This document shows, piece after piece, positions 24,999 through 36,700 of a stretch of DNA of 64,000 bases. A program made the position numbers and the translations under genes. The DNA comes from Coriaria nepalensis (lineage: Eukaryota; Streptophyta; Magnoliopsida; Cucurbitales; Coriariaceae): positions 4,769,001 through 4,833,000 of the forward strand of contig CP114487.1 in NCBI GenBank assembly GCA_027186245.1, in the 5' to 3' direction. Position 1 is the stretch's first letter. Each line of letters starts with the position of its first letter. The notes beneath the pieces were generated by a model. The model had not been told where the DNA came from. It worked only from the letters and a program-made list of their open reading frames with translations, and searched no databases.

Positions 24999-27986
24999 TC
25001 ATAACTCAGTCAAACTATTTAAAATGAAGTCCACATCCGGGGTTAAAATAGCGCGCTTATTGAGCTCTCCAAGAACACAGCACTGTTTCTCTTCAGTGTT
25101 AATCGCTACAACATCCTGGGCAAAACTACAATCCATGCCTGGAGAAACCTGCATGCGTTTCAGAAACTCCAATTTAAAATTATAAAAACATTCGCCTCAT
25201 GTTATATTAATAAGCTCTCAGATAACTGATCAAATGTTGTTATGAAAACTCAAAACATGAGTTCTGTTATCTTAGCTCTCAGATATCTTAGCTTTCAGAA
25301 ACTGCATGCATTTGAATGAAGTTCGGGCCCCCAAAACTGTAGTCTCTATATCATGGCGATCCAAATGCAAAATCTAATTTACCTCACAATCTAAACTTAC
25401 CTAAAAAGAAACTAATTTTGCATTCTCTGAAAAATAATTGAGTATACTCACATCGTATAGGGTTTCACCAAGCTTCAATTTGACAGCACCACTCTTGTAC
25501 ACAAGCATTTTACCCATGAAGCCTGCTGGTAATTCATTTAAAGAACAAGGTCTCTGATCAGTTTGTAAACTGCTTGATGGCCTCGAACTATTTGCTGCCC
25601 CTTCTCCTTTCACATTGGGTGACCGTTTGATCATAGGCATTGTTTGTGGTAACTGAAGAAAAAACATATTTGCTTCTGGTTTCTCCTCCTGTCAAACAAG
25701 CCTTTTAAGAATTAGAATAGAAAATTGGGAACCCAGTAAGGACTATCTTTTATTTGTAATAGTCTAGTGACTGACAATCAGATCAAGCCCTGTAGCTGGC
25801 TTAATAAGATCTTCGTCGTATGCTATGGTCTCTGAATCCGTACCAAATTCCACCTCGTCAAGAAGTTCTACAAGCAATAGACATATTCTGAACCATCACA
25901 CAAATGCAGCTATAAAATCAAAGGTTGAATAATTGGGGTAGAACATGATGGTAATCCATCTTTTTTCATTTGAAAAATTTATGTCTGACATACCTGGATT
26001 TCCTGAATATGGCCTCCTCAAAGGAAGAGTTTGAGGATAATAACCGTAATAATCCTGCAGAAGCATCCAAAAAAGAACAGTTTGATGCTTACACAATGAG
26101 ACGGGCAGTGGACAAGAAAGTGACGACAGAAAACCAGTCACTACTTGGTAACATTGAGGAATTCATATCAAAATCATGCAGGCAGGTGTAATTGAGCTAT
26201 AAATTACAAACCCATGGTTCTGTATAATCTTCTTCCTTCTTTAAACCAGAGGTGAAGGTTCCAGCTGCAGAAATACCCATCCAAATTTAACAAGCCGCAA
26301 AAATCTAGCATGCTGAAAATCAGGTCATTAGGTCAACGATACGATACCATTTGACTTGGGAAAACCGAATGATTTTAGGGAATTTGATGCACCTCCCACA
26401 CCAAATGCAACTTGTACATGGGCAGCTGCAAATTTGGGGGAAAATGGATTGAATACATAATTCAAAAGCTATCAACAATAATTTCTTAGGATGTCAATTA
26501 TATGCAGATCTGATACAGAGATAAGTTGAATCCCTGCCCTATTAGGATAATTTATAGCAAAACAATCCATGATAGTAGAAAAGCTTACTCTATTGTAGGA
26601 TCGCAATCAAATTCCACGGAATACAATTCAAAATTGCTTTTTATCCCCAAGGCTAAGTATAGGTACCAGGAAAAATTTAGAAAGTTTTAGCTTTTATAAC
26701 CAAACTTTCAGCTATTAAAGAGTTTATTTTCTTTCTATTTCAGCGATACAAAGCAAAGAAAAATAAACATAATAATGATAACCATATATGTATTTCTAGT
26801 TTTTTTTTTTTTTCCCCTTCCTTTCTTGGTTGATAAAGGTTCCTATGACTTTAAGGCACGTTTGGTTCAATTTTTTGGTGGGAATGAATTCCATTCCATT
26901 CCAGTCCACCATTTGGTTCAAAGAATGATGAAGTGGGAATGAAAAAACCATTCCCACTAGAATGAAAAAAAATATTCTTTCATTCCCACCAAAACAAGTG
27001 TCTTTGGTGGGAATCATTCTGGCCATTCATTTACACCGTATATTTTATGTATTTTCATAACTTTTTACCATGGCATTAGAACAATTTTCATAACTTTTTC
27101 AGCATCAGAATATTATATTTTAATCTATTCTTATTACTCATTCTCAATCTCATTCCTTGTGCTACCAAACAAACACAAAAAAAATTACCATTCCCATTCC
27201 CATTCCCATTCCCATTCCCATTCCCATTCCCATTCCCATTTCCATTCTTGTTCTCATTCTCATTCTCCTTCTCATTCTCATTCTCATTCCCTCAGGAAAT
27301 CAAACCAAATGTGCCCTAAGATCTGTTGATTTCTAAGTATGGATTCTTTATTCTTGGCCCATTTAATGCAGCTATAAGATGACAATATCAAACTGATCAT
27401 AGAACAGCACTTTAGACAAATGCAAAACTTTGAAAAAAAATATTATAAGATATTGGTAGTGAAATCAACGAAACAAACACAATTAAAGAAAGAACTGACC
27501 TTTTTTCTCAACTTTCAGTTTTCCTTTCATGTTATTTTCCTAAGAAGAGATCACAAGATTAAGAAAAATAAGTGCGTGACAAACTGCAAATACATACACA
27601 ATACAATCATTGCCGAAAATAATAATATTAACAATAACAATAATAATGATAATACAGACATTGAATCGTCGCAATAAATCTTTAGCCTGGGCATCATCAT
27701 CATTCTCAACTGCTTCACTGTTGACAGCAAAAAATGACAACATGAAAGTGATAACAATGGTGATGATAAGAAGGGTACATAGAGCGGCTCTAAATCTGAA
27801 ATTAATATATACGGTTTAACTTCGGCTTTGGGTTTGCGACGAATGGGAGCTTTTGGAGCAAATTTCAACTGCAGGGATCCAAAGCAAGCCATCAGAAGAG
27901 AACAGATAGAATATACCTATTTGATAAGCAAAAAGAAAGGCACCCAAACAGACCTTCCTAGGAACCCTGGGAGGTTCTGGCTCCAT
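24999..27986 (-). CDS. DNA-directed RNA polymerase III subunit RPC4
   Basis: Ten coding exons on the minus strand: 27954-27986, 27813-27868, 27660-27717, 27500-27539, 26348-26425, 26212-26264, 25994-26054, 25776-25867, 25452-25688, 24999-25148. They join in frame to 285 residues. RPC4 (RNA_pol_Rpc4 family, yeast C53, human POLR3D) forms a TFIIF-like module with RPC5 on polymerase III and acts in termination and reinitiation. The N-terminus has the basic block [12 protein letters not shown], then [12 protein letters not shown]. The conserved C-terminal domain holds [39 protein letters not shown] and [19 protein letters not shown], ending at a TGA. A longer start is possible: a 13-base exon at 29910-29922 beginning ATGGCG would splice in frame to 28000 and add nine residues. 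The 1.07-kb intron 4 contains a MITE. Confidence 0.9.
26855..27316. mobile_element. Tourist-like (PIF/Harbinger type) MITE in an RPC4 intron
   Basis: A 462-bp element flanked on both sides by TAA (26852-26854 and 27317-27319). The ends are terminal inverted repeats: GGCACGTTTGGTTCAA at the left, and GGGCACATTTGGTTTGA when the right end is read in reverse complement; the similarity extends inward over GGGAATGA. TAA/TTA target duplications and GG(G)C...TTTGGTT ends are typical for Tourist-type MITEs. No transposase is encoded. The interior is made of GGAATG/CATTCC-type sequence, including the hexamer run at 27189-27246. Confidence 0.8.
27189..27246. repeat. (CCCATT)n hexamer array inside the MITE
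   Basis: About nine perfect copies of the hexamer, followed to about 27290 by degenerate TCTCATTC-type units. Confidence 0.85.
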
Positions 27987-28000
27987 GGAACTTGAATCTT

Positions 28001-30100
28001 CTACAAAGGGAAACAATATTTAAAATCAGTTCACTATAATTCATTAACTAGACAGAATGCTACCAAACCGAAGGGCAGAAAATGTGAATTGGAGAACTGT
28101 AGGGAAACAGGTTTGACTCTTCAAGCTTTTGTTATGCATGCCATACAAGCAAGGACATGAGTACTGTTTCCAGAACACTATAGCCAAGCTACCACAGAAA
28201 GATGGCATAAAGTAAAGCAATTCTAAGAGAGGAATATAATCGCAACTGAAGCCTATTTCTTTTGGTTATGACTTGGAGGTTGATCAGTATGTTGTGGAAC
28301 CCAAAGGGGAAGTGACCATTTGGACAAGATATAGCTAAATATTTAAGACACAACAATTGGAATTACATTCCAAACTATGTATGTGCAAGTACAAATACTT
28401 GATTGATTCAAAATGCATAGAGGTTTGGACACAATTTAACACCCAATATTTATAGACATCATGACTACCTTGTTTGTAAATACATGTGGTTATACAAATA
28501 TATATATATATAATTATATACCACCACTAGAATGTCTGCTTCGGCACTTGAAAGGGGTGAATTTGGATTAAGGATCCATTTTTCCTAATGCATTGCTTTC
28601 AGGAAGAATCAAATAATCACCAGATTACATAGAAGAGAAAACCAATCACAGAGAAACTATTGAGGATCAATTTGATGATAATTTTTCCGTATGTGGTGAT
28701 TCATATTAATAGTATAGATTAATCAGGGTGACAGATTGTATCAACATAAAGCAGATGAAATATGAGAAACAATGAAATCCCCTCTTACTTCTTAGAAACT
28801 GGCATTTTCAGACTTTCAGCTCCTAAGAAAGAGAAAATAAAGAATCTTAGGGGTGCCAATTATGTCGTATTCATGCATTAGGATGAATCTAGAGATTATT
28901 AAATGGTACATGTAATGCGGTTGTTTAATAACAGTCACTTGTTTATGAATGGATTGCCAATTGAAATCAAGCTTCCATTTTTTTTCAGAGGTTTATTTAT
29001 TAGGACATCTAAGGTGCTTATAAGGAGAAACTTTGAGGGTTAAAAGATTCCTCATGCTCTTTTCAAGGAACAAAGCTATATCAAACAAATGCTTGACTAA
29101 AAATTGTTTGAGCATAAATGAAAATACGAACATTTGATTGGCAATCCATTCATAAATTTATCTTTACTAGTTGGCACTTGATCGTCTTCAACTTTGAGTT
29201 CAAACACCACCAAAGCAATAACAAAGTAATCCATTCATATTGCTTAAGTTTTTGAGGCATTTTTGTATAAATAATGGATACGGTCTATGCCACGAGGCAA
29301 ACCAAACACCATCAAAACCAACATCACTCTTATATCATATCATCCATCACATGACAGTGATGTTTACATTTATATTGAAGTTTGGTTTGCCAAGTAACCA
29401 TGGACCATACCCATACAAGAAATATTCTTTGCTTTATACTATCTATTAATAATCTATGGAAGGTGATTTAGGATCAAATTAGGCAGTAATGAAAGAGAAA
29501 GAATTAATAAATCGTAAGACTCGTGCAGTGATATAGCTCAAACTAATCTGTCTCGCTTACTGAAACCCATATCCAAACTGAAATGGGCACGTAATATATG
29601 TATCTAAAATAAAAACAATGCTTTTCTGTTTCCTTTCACAATTCATATTTGTTTCATAATTGCAACAACTCCAAAAACCAAAACTGTATACACACCCTAG
29701 GACTTTCTATACTAATCTAGATTCGATATAATGATATTGAGAAACGAAGTCACATAATCTACGGAAATAGAGCTTATTAATTTCAACTTATCAGAGCAGA
29801 AAATCCTAGTTCAATATACTAAACCAAATGAAAAAAGAAGCCCTGAATCACATTTTAAGGCTGTGTGACGCAACAACGGCTAATAGTGGGCAAAGGCGGC
29901 AGCAGACACCTAGCCCCGCCATGTCAGGTGGTGGTAAGGCAAGAAGGGAAAGAAAGCAACATAGACGAAAGGAAAGAAAGCGAGAGACTACGAGAGAGAG
30001 AGAGAGAGCAAAAAAGAGAGAAAAGACTGATCGATACCTTTTATACGATCGACGGATGGCAGGGGAAGGAGCGGTGATAATGGTGACTGGCGGCTGGCGG
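28001..30100 (-). other. Presumed leader intron and promoter region of RPC4
   Basis: An acceptor (TTTGTAG|AAGATT) at 28001 shows that transcription starts upstream of the coding exon. TATAAAAG on the minus strand at about 30039-30046 could be the TATA box, followed by a CT-rich leader. Possible donors are CTAG|GTGTCT at 29910/29909 or AAAAG|GTATCG at 30038/30037. A 20-bp perfect inverted repeat lies inside (28942-28961 and 29137-29156). No other gene is seen; the frame at 29828-30148 on the plus strand is low-complexity GA sequence. Confidence 0.4.
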
Positions 30101-30690
30101 CGGGGAGATGCTTGTAGGGGCTCTGCTATTTTACGTGGGAAAAACTAAGGCAGCAGACGGTTGGGTCTTGAGAAGTGAAGATCAATAGCAATTCAATTCT
30201 GTCAATTGGCCAACAGCCCAAACTAGCTTTTCCTAAAGCTTCCGCTTATGAAACTTTAACCCCCAAAACTTTCCAAAACAGCTCCCAGCCATCAAAAATC
30301 ATCCGAAACTAACTTTTACCCCCATTTTTCGAAGAGATTTTTAACATAGTCCTAAATTAGATTAGATATAAAATTTATACTTCAGGCACTAATACTGTTA
30401 ATGTGAATTTCCATCTGCTACGAAGGGTTCCTCCATCTATAGTGTGTTCCAAGACCGATACCTACACTCCGACGTTTTAGTCAATTTTCTAAAAAGATAG
30501 ATGAAATTATATGTATAAACTTGCTATTCACTTAGGAAAAATTCATTACCCATTTACGTTAAGCCTATTGCCTTTTATACCTTATCAAAGTTGTGAGATC
30601 CTAGACAACTTTACACGTGTCTCGCTCTTATTACTCAATATTCTGATCACTTTGCTCTACGATATGTGTCAGCACTCTCGTAGTCTGACA
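30101..30690. other. Intergenic stretch before the gypsy nest
   Basis: No coding motif is visible. It separates the RPC4 promoter region from repeat-derived DNA that becomes GC-richer from about 30,700. Confidence 0.4.
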
Positions 30691-31544
30691 CAGTACAAAT
30701 TTGCTCCCCACTAATGGGTCTCTCAACGTACTACAACGCTACCCCAATCTGACACTTCTGGGGTGCTTCAATGCATAGCAACGCCACCCCTGTTTGACAC
30801 TTCTGAGGCATGATCTCTACTTAAGTGTCAATTACTTTCTACTTGTCCACTCGTTTGGCATTCCCATGCCTATGTCTGAGTTAAGCGAGAAAATACCTAA
30901 CTCAGCTTCAGCGCTATCTAGTGGTTTCTTATCCCGCTTAGCCACTACTAGGCTAACTGATGTCGCCTTGGTCCTATCAGGCCTCATCGTCAGCTACCAT
31001 GTCCCCTCGGTACTATGTTCCTTTGTGCTATGCCGACTCTGCCCCGACCTTAGTTTCCACCGCCTGGGCCGAGACTGCATGTCTGAGGCTATCTCGCCAT
31101 CGGGTCTAACAAATAGCCCATTGTCACGAAACCTCATTTTTGTATGGGTTATGTGACATTCTAGCCTTTCTTTTAGCGCATATGCTCCTGCGATCTCTAC
31201 CGACCCTCATCCGTACTGAGGGATGTGAAAGGATGCATGCTGACATCTTAAAGGCCCCTCGATCCGCACTTTTGTAATTCATGACAACCTCTAGGGCGAT
31301 GACGCGTGTCACATACCAACTACCACATGCAACCATCGTGTCCCCTTCGCTTCCTTCTTCTTCCTTCCCTTTTATATATGTTCACCATCTTTGAACCATT
31401 CCAAGCTTTCATATCTTCTTAACTTCAATGCTCCATTCCCCTTCTCCTCTATGTTCTTCCAAGTTTCGATGACTATCACCATCATTTTCTCCACCTTGAA
31501 CCACCAGCAACCTTCACTACTCACCTAATCATGTCGACATAGCA
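30690..31544 (+). mobile_element. LTR/leader part of a Ty3/gypsy-type element
   Basis: More GC-rich than the surroundings. It begins with short repeated blocks (CTGACACTTCTGGGG and TTTGACACTTCTGAGG at about 30750 and 30797). TTTTATATATG at about 31370 looks like an LTR promoter, followed by a pyrimidine-rich leader and an ATGTCGACA at 31531. That short exon appears to be the spliced start of the gag-like ORF1 at 33760. The outer border was not found. Confidence 0.45.
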
Positions 31545-31552
31545 AGTAAGTT

Positions 31553-33368
31553 ATGTTGGGCATGATGTCCTGAAAGTATGTGATGAGTATTGTTTTAAAT
31601 GAAATAAATAAAAGTGAGATTTTTCTATATAATTGTTTTAAATGTATTATTATTAAATAATATGAATAAATATCATAAAATTTCAAATTCATTATATGAC
31701 TATAATCTCGTATTGGTACGAGAGAATTAAGATTATAGATAATGAATTAAATTGTTCGCAATATATTACAGTATGAAATCTTTAATTGATGGTTGCTAGT
31801 ACAGTCCGCTAGCATTATGAATGCAAGTGATCTGGATCAGTGATGTAGATAGACATCTTAGCAGAGGTGTTTTATATAATTGGATTATATAGGACATGAC
31901 TCGATATGAATTAATTTCTTATTAAAATATAGTTTGCCATAAAGAATTTTATTCATATCAATAGATGATGATATGCAAATTAATCTAAATCTTAAGTATT
32001 CACGAACTCCTATTTATGTCAACTGGATCATTTGATTCACTCATCATGGTTTGTTTGTAAAATAGACTAAATATTTTTGTTTGGAGATTCATTGAGATAA
32101 GTGGCTAGGAACGTGATTTACAGATATGAAATCCAAACCTTCTTCATAAAAAATTGCATATTGGTTTCCTTGATGATTAATTTTAGAACTTGATGGTTTT
32201 GAGCTCAAATTTATAATTAAGTTATAAATTGACTGTTCACTAGTGGATTAATGGTTTTTAAGAATAAAGAGATAATTAGAGGGGTAATGATGAATCAATT
32301 ATTGGAGGATTATATTACATGTAATGATAATATCGATAGACTACTAGAGATTTCTCAGTAATATATTTTATAATTGCAAGAGTGTAATCTTATATTTTTA
32401 GTGGAATAATATTATGATTAATAAATTAGATTTATTAAATTAAAGCGTTTAATTAAATATACAATTTATTGGAGTTTAGAATTATAGATCCATGATCTAC
32501 AGGTCACGTCTATAAAATACTGTATAGGGTAAGAATGACAAAGGTTGAAAAATGATTTATTTGCAATAAAATAGTTTTTTGAGGTAAATTTGTAATTAAA
32601 AAAGATAATTAGTGTTAATTAAAAGATATATTTAAATCATGAATTTCGAAATTCATTTATTAAATAATAATATATTTGATGTTGAATTAGATAAAGTTAT
32701 ATATAATATTAAATTGATATGAGATATTGATTTAATATTAAAATTAGGTAAGTTAAATTTAAATTGATTTGAAAAATTAATTTAAAATTTAAAAAAGATA
32801 TGATATGATTTAAAATTAATAATATTTTATTTTTAATTAGATTTGAAAAGATTTGATCAAATCAAATATATCATTAAAGATATGATATGATTTAAAATAG
32901 ATAAAACTCTATTTTAAATAAGATTTGAAAAGATTTGATCATGTTCAAAATATTATTTAATGATTATAGTATTATTTAATATTATGATTGAATAATCAAT
33001 TCAATTAATTTAAAATTTTTAAATTAAAAATAATATTAAATGGAAATTCTAATGGAGTCATATAAATACATCTCATTCTAATAATTCAAGAGAAGTTTTT
33101 TCTAAAAAGATTTTTCTAAGAGAAAGGAAAAAGAAAATATTATCATCTCTACATTCCCACGCACATCCTATTGTGTTGAGGATCGACCTGGAAGATTTTG
33201 GTGTGAGTTTCGACAATTGATTCGTATATGCTAAGATATGACCTCTTCATATAGATGTAAGATTAATTTATATACATATAAATGATCGCTAAAAGTTTTT
33301 CTGAAAATTTTTATTATACACTGGAACCAAATAATCGCTTTCGCCGGAAAATTTTGAACCCGTTTACC
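31553..33368. mobile_element. 1.8-kb insertion, probably a solo LTR, nested in the gypsy-type element
   Basis: AGTAAGTT stands at 31545-31552 and again at 33369-33376, enclosing 1816 bases that differ strongly in composition from both flanks (very AT-rich inside). The insert begins with ATGTTGGGCATGATGTCC. It has TATAAATA at 33061-33068, about 300 bases before its right end, as expected of a long LTR with U3, R and U5. An internal block with AAAGATATGATATGATTT is duplicated with a period of about 82 bases (32794 and 32876). No protein is encoded. The ends do not show a clean TG...CA pair, so the solo-LTR reading is tentative. Confidence 0.5.
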
Positions 33369-33759
33369 AGTAAGTTCCTCCTTTTCTCTCCATGTTATTT
33401 GATTTATGCACATTTTCTAGTTTTCTTTAACTGTTCTTTGCATAAGTTTTTTTTTTCCTACTCTTTTCTTCTTTTTAAGAAGGTATTTAGAACTAAAGAC
33501 CGAACATATAGGTGTTTTTTCCCTTTTCTAAGGCATAGAACCTCAGTCCCCCTCTTCCTTAACATTTCACCAATACTTAGGCGATTTTCACCTCATTGAC
33601 TGATGTTAGGGTAATACTCAGTCATTCTACTCATCAGAATTCCCTAAGACTTAGGAAATTTTCACCTTGTTGATTGACATTAGGATAGCACACAGCCGTT
33701 TAGACTATACCTTCAACGACTATAAGCATCTGACATGAGACTAACCCGTTCCCCTATTC

Positions 33760-35330
33760 AGGGTCAGGTACATCTGAGAAGGATAGGCCCAGGAAGGTCC
33801 GGCCTGAACCGAAGAGAAAGACAAAGGGGGCGGCTCAGCCTCGATTCGACCACTACAGAGAGATAGTCTCGACTTTCAACGAGGATGATCGCTTCCATAT
33901 CCTCACAAAGTATAACATTCTATCCTTCATCAACAACCGCATACCTGAAAAGCATGAGCAAATATCCTCGATAAGTATTGATGGGTTTGCGGAGATAGTC
34001 ATCTACATCGACATGTTCTCCTGGGGTTTCATAGTTCCCCTCCAATAATTCTTTCAGTTGTTATTGTACACATGTCAACTACCCTCAGACCAACTAGCAC
34101 CAAATGCCTAGAGGACCCTTCTAGGGCTGTTCATACTCTACTACCAGGAAATAGTCGTGCGCCCTAAACAAGCTTCTTCCTTTCTTTGGTCAGCATGAGT
34201 ATCAGCAACCAATGATGGTATTATACCACTTTGGAGAAGGGCAAACCAATAATCGGCTTCCTTAAGCCAATAAGTTTTGGAATGAGAAATGGTTTATTCT
34301 GATCGAGGACTGGCAGTGCCCCGCCTACTGTTACACTTTCTACACTGAGTACCAAGAGAAGTGCACCCCAAGGACAGAGATTCTACTCTCCAAGATGGTG
34401 TGGGAGACCATAATGAATAAACCTGAGGATGAGAGGAGTTTTACGGCAGTTCTGATTATAGACTGTCTAACAAACTGTGGTCTAGTCTATATCCTAACGC
34501 ATGACCATGTTGGCCTTTCTGACCCAACAATCCGGGCCAGGTCCTCTGTTAGAGCCACGTATCAGTGAAGGTTCTCTTAGAGAATACCTGAGGGAAACAA
34601 CATATCTCCACCTGATGTTGGAGAACCTCAGGCTAGTGGGTCTCCCCCTTCCAAAAGTCGAGGAGATTCTAAGTGTCTACCTTTCAATCGTAAGTTCTTT
34701 ATTTTAACTCAACGTTAGATTTCATTTTAGTGTTAAATATCATAACTTCTTTATTTCTTCTCAGTGTCAAATCACCTTAACTATCACAGGGGATTCAGTT
34801 CAGACCTTCTAATAGAAGGAGATTGACCTGCTACAATATGAGAACGAGAAACTAAAGCAGAGCACTCTTGTCTCAAAGTAACTCCGAGAAGGTGCTGATA
34901 GTAGGTGAAGGTGTTGATCTTTAAGAAAAACTAGCTCATAAAAAAGTACCACGCTTCAAAAAATGTGATGTAGTCAAGCTTCAGGAGGTCCAAGAGCAAT
35001 TGGACATTACCCAAGCTGAATTGGAAAGACTTCGAGCGGAGGTTCTAAATATTGAGAGTGTTTTTGTGGCAAAGTACCTAGAGTTTGATGAATTCTCGGC
35101 TCTGAAGTCCGAGAATAGAGATAAAGGCTTCATGTCCTACCTCGATGTTGTTGAGCTGAAGTTCTTGTCACTTAGTATGGACGAGATCAAGCTTTCCAGT
35201 AATGCGGACTCCAGAGATGAGGTTGTGGCTAAAGACATCAAGGTTACTCCAGCCGTGACTGCAGCTTAGGTGGAGGCAGCTAGGGATGAGGCCATAATCG
35301 CCCCCGGTGCTGATGTATCTAGGGATGATA
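33760..35330 (+). pseudogene. Gag-like ORF1 of a Ty3/gypsy-type element ('putative gypsy type transposon' family), decayed
   Basis: An acceptor at about 33760 (CAG|GGTCAGG) opens a frame reading TSEKDRPRKVRPEPKRKT, then HILTKYNILSFINNRIPEKH and MFSWGFIVPLQ, and LPSDQLAPNA in a following frame. This resembles the plant domain known as Transposase_28 (putative gypsy type transposon). Later parts are KFWNEKWFILIEDW, FTAVLIIDCLTNCGLVYILT and, at 35000-35269, a coiled-coil-like stretch with ITQAELERLRAEV. Several stops and frame changes break it. With the ATG exon at 31531 it suggests a spliced ORF1. Confidence 0.6.
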
Positions 35331-35517
35331 AATGAACCATTGTACTATTTTTTTTTTTTTGTACTCTTATAATCGAACTTCACTCAATGAATGAGGACTT
35401 TTGTTCAACTTCTATGTTTCCCTTTTAACACTTGAATTTTCAATGGTTTTTTCAACACTTATTCTCCTTTTCTTCCTTTACTGAAAAATTGAACACTTAG
35501 GTGTTAAGCTTGAACTC

Positions 35518-36035
35518 AAGTATTGGGCTATTAGTTATTAGAGACCAAGCCCTTTGCGGGCGCTCTGCTCTTTATTATTTTTGGTGCTAAATAAACTTTG
35601 AGTATGCTGGATGTTGAGCCATTATCAGGTGCTTAGATCTTGATTACATTGGACTTTAAATAAGCGCTCATAGTTGTTGGATGTTGAGCTCCTAATGGGT
35701 ACTAAGGTCTTCATTTCCTTGGGCGACAAATAAGCACACCAAATTATTAAATGTTGAGCCCCTATGAGGTGTTTAGGTCTTCATTACCTTTGGCGCCAAA
35801 TAAGCGCTCTAAGTTATTGGATGTTGAGCCTCTAACGGGTACTCAAATCTTCATTACCTTGGACGACAAATAAGCGCTCCAAGTTGTTTGGTGTTAAGCC
35901 TTTGTCGGGTGCTCAAGTCTTCATCTCCTTGGGTGCCAAATAAGCGCTCCAAGTTGTTGGATGCCGAGCCCCTATCAGGTGCTCAGATCTTCATTATCTT
36001 GAGCGCCAAATAAGCGCTCAGACTGTTATTTAATA
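35518..36035. repeat. Tandem array of 70-bp units, seven copies
   Basis: The word AAATAA(A/G)C recurs at 35588, 35658, 35728, 35798, 35868, 35938 and 36008, always exactly 70 bases apart. Each unit also holds a variant of TTGGATGTTGAGCCCCTA, GGGTGCTCA and TCTTCATTACCTTGGGCGCC. Copies differ by substitutions only, without length change. The array lies between ORF1-like sequence and an oppositely oriented gypsy pol fragment. Confidence 0.9.
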
Positions 36036-36128
36036 TTGGTAACTCGGGTGATATTAATTTAATCATGATATTGTTACAGCATACATTACATTAAGCATGA
36101 CCCCCCTATTTCTTCTACTTTTCTTTTT

Positions 36129-36700
36129 TTATCTCTTCTTCACCCTTCTTTGTTCTTCCTCATCTGTCGGTTGTTTACTCCTGACACCGTGTGCCCTAGG
36201 GAATTTTTTAGGTAATCCCTTCTTGAGGGACACCAAGTAACATCTCCTAGAGATCTTTTGATCCCCTTTTACAATTCCCACTCCTCCTTCGGTGGGGAAT
36301 TTTATTGCTAAGTGCTTAGTCGTGATGATAGCTGCCAGAGAGTTGATTGAAAGATGCCCTAGAATGATATTGTACCCTGACAAGAAATTGATGATCATGA
36401 AGTTTATCGTGACTATTGACCTTCAGGACCCCTCCCCTAGAGTCATCGACATGCTTATCATTTCCTGTAGATACCAAGACTTTCCCGAAAAGCTAGTCAA
36501 TGGAGTGTTGATAGGCTTTAAACTTGCATTGCTGATGCCCATTTTTCTGAAAGTGGATAAGGACAAGACATCCACGACACGCCCCTAGTTGACCAGTACC
36601 CGATGTATCAACATGGCTTATACCGAGATGCGCGGGGCATCATTGTGGGGGTATATAATCCCCTCCTTGTCCAAGTGATTGAAGGTGACGTCGACTGATG
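36129..36700 (-). pseudogene. Ty3/gypsy polyprotein fragment (protease to RT linker), decayed
   Basis: Minus-strand translation from about 36700 reads VTFNHLDKEGIIYPHNDA and HRVLV, which is the region just before and around the retroviral-type aspartic protease site. The catalytic D-S/T-G triad is destroyed: after HRVLV comes N and a stop. It goes on with LSLSTFRKMGI, a stop near 36430, then SGYNIILGHLSINSLAAI and HLAIKFPTEGGVGIVKGDQK, the typical linker before reverse transcriptase, ending at 36129. Orientation is opposite to the ORF1-like sequence at 33.8 kb. Confidence 0.8.

Noticed and set aside
29828..30148. 106-codon Arg/Lys/Glu-rich plus-strand frame
   Set aside because: It is the antisense of the GA/CT-rich presumed promoter and leader of RPC4; composition alone explains it.
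36292..36588. 98-codon plus-strand frame
   Set aside because: Antisense of the gypsy protease/RT linker at 36129-36700; no motif of its own.
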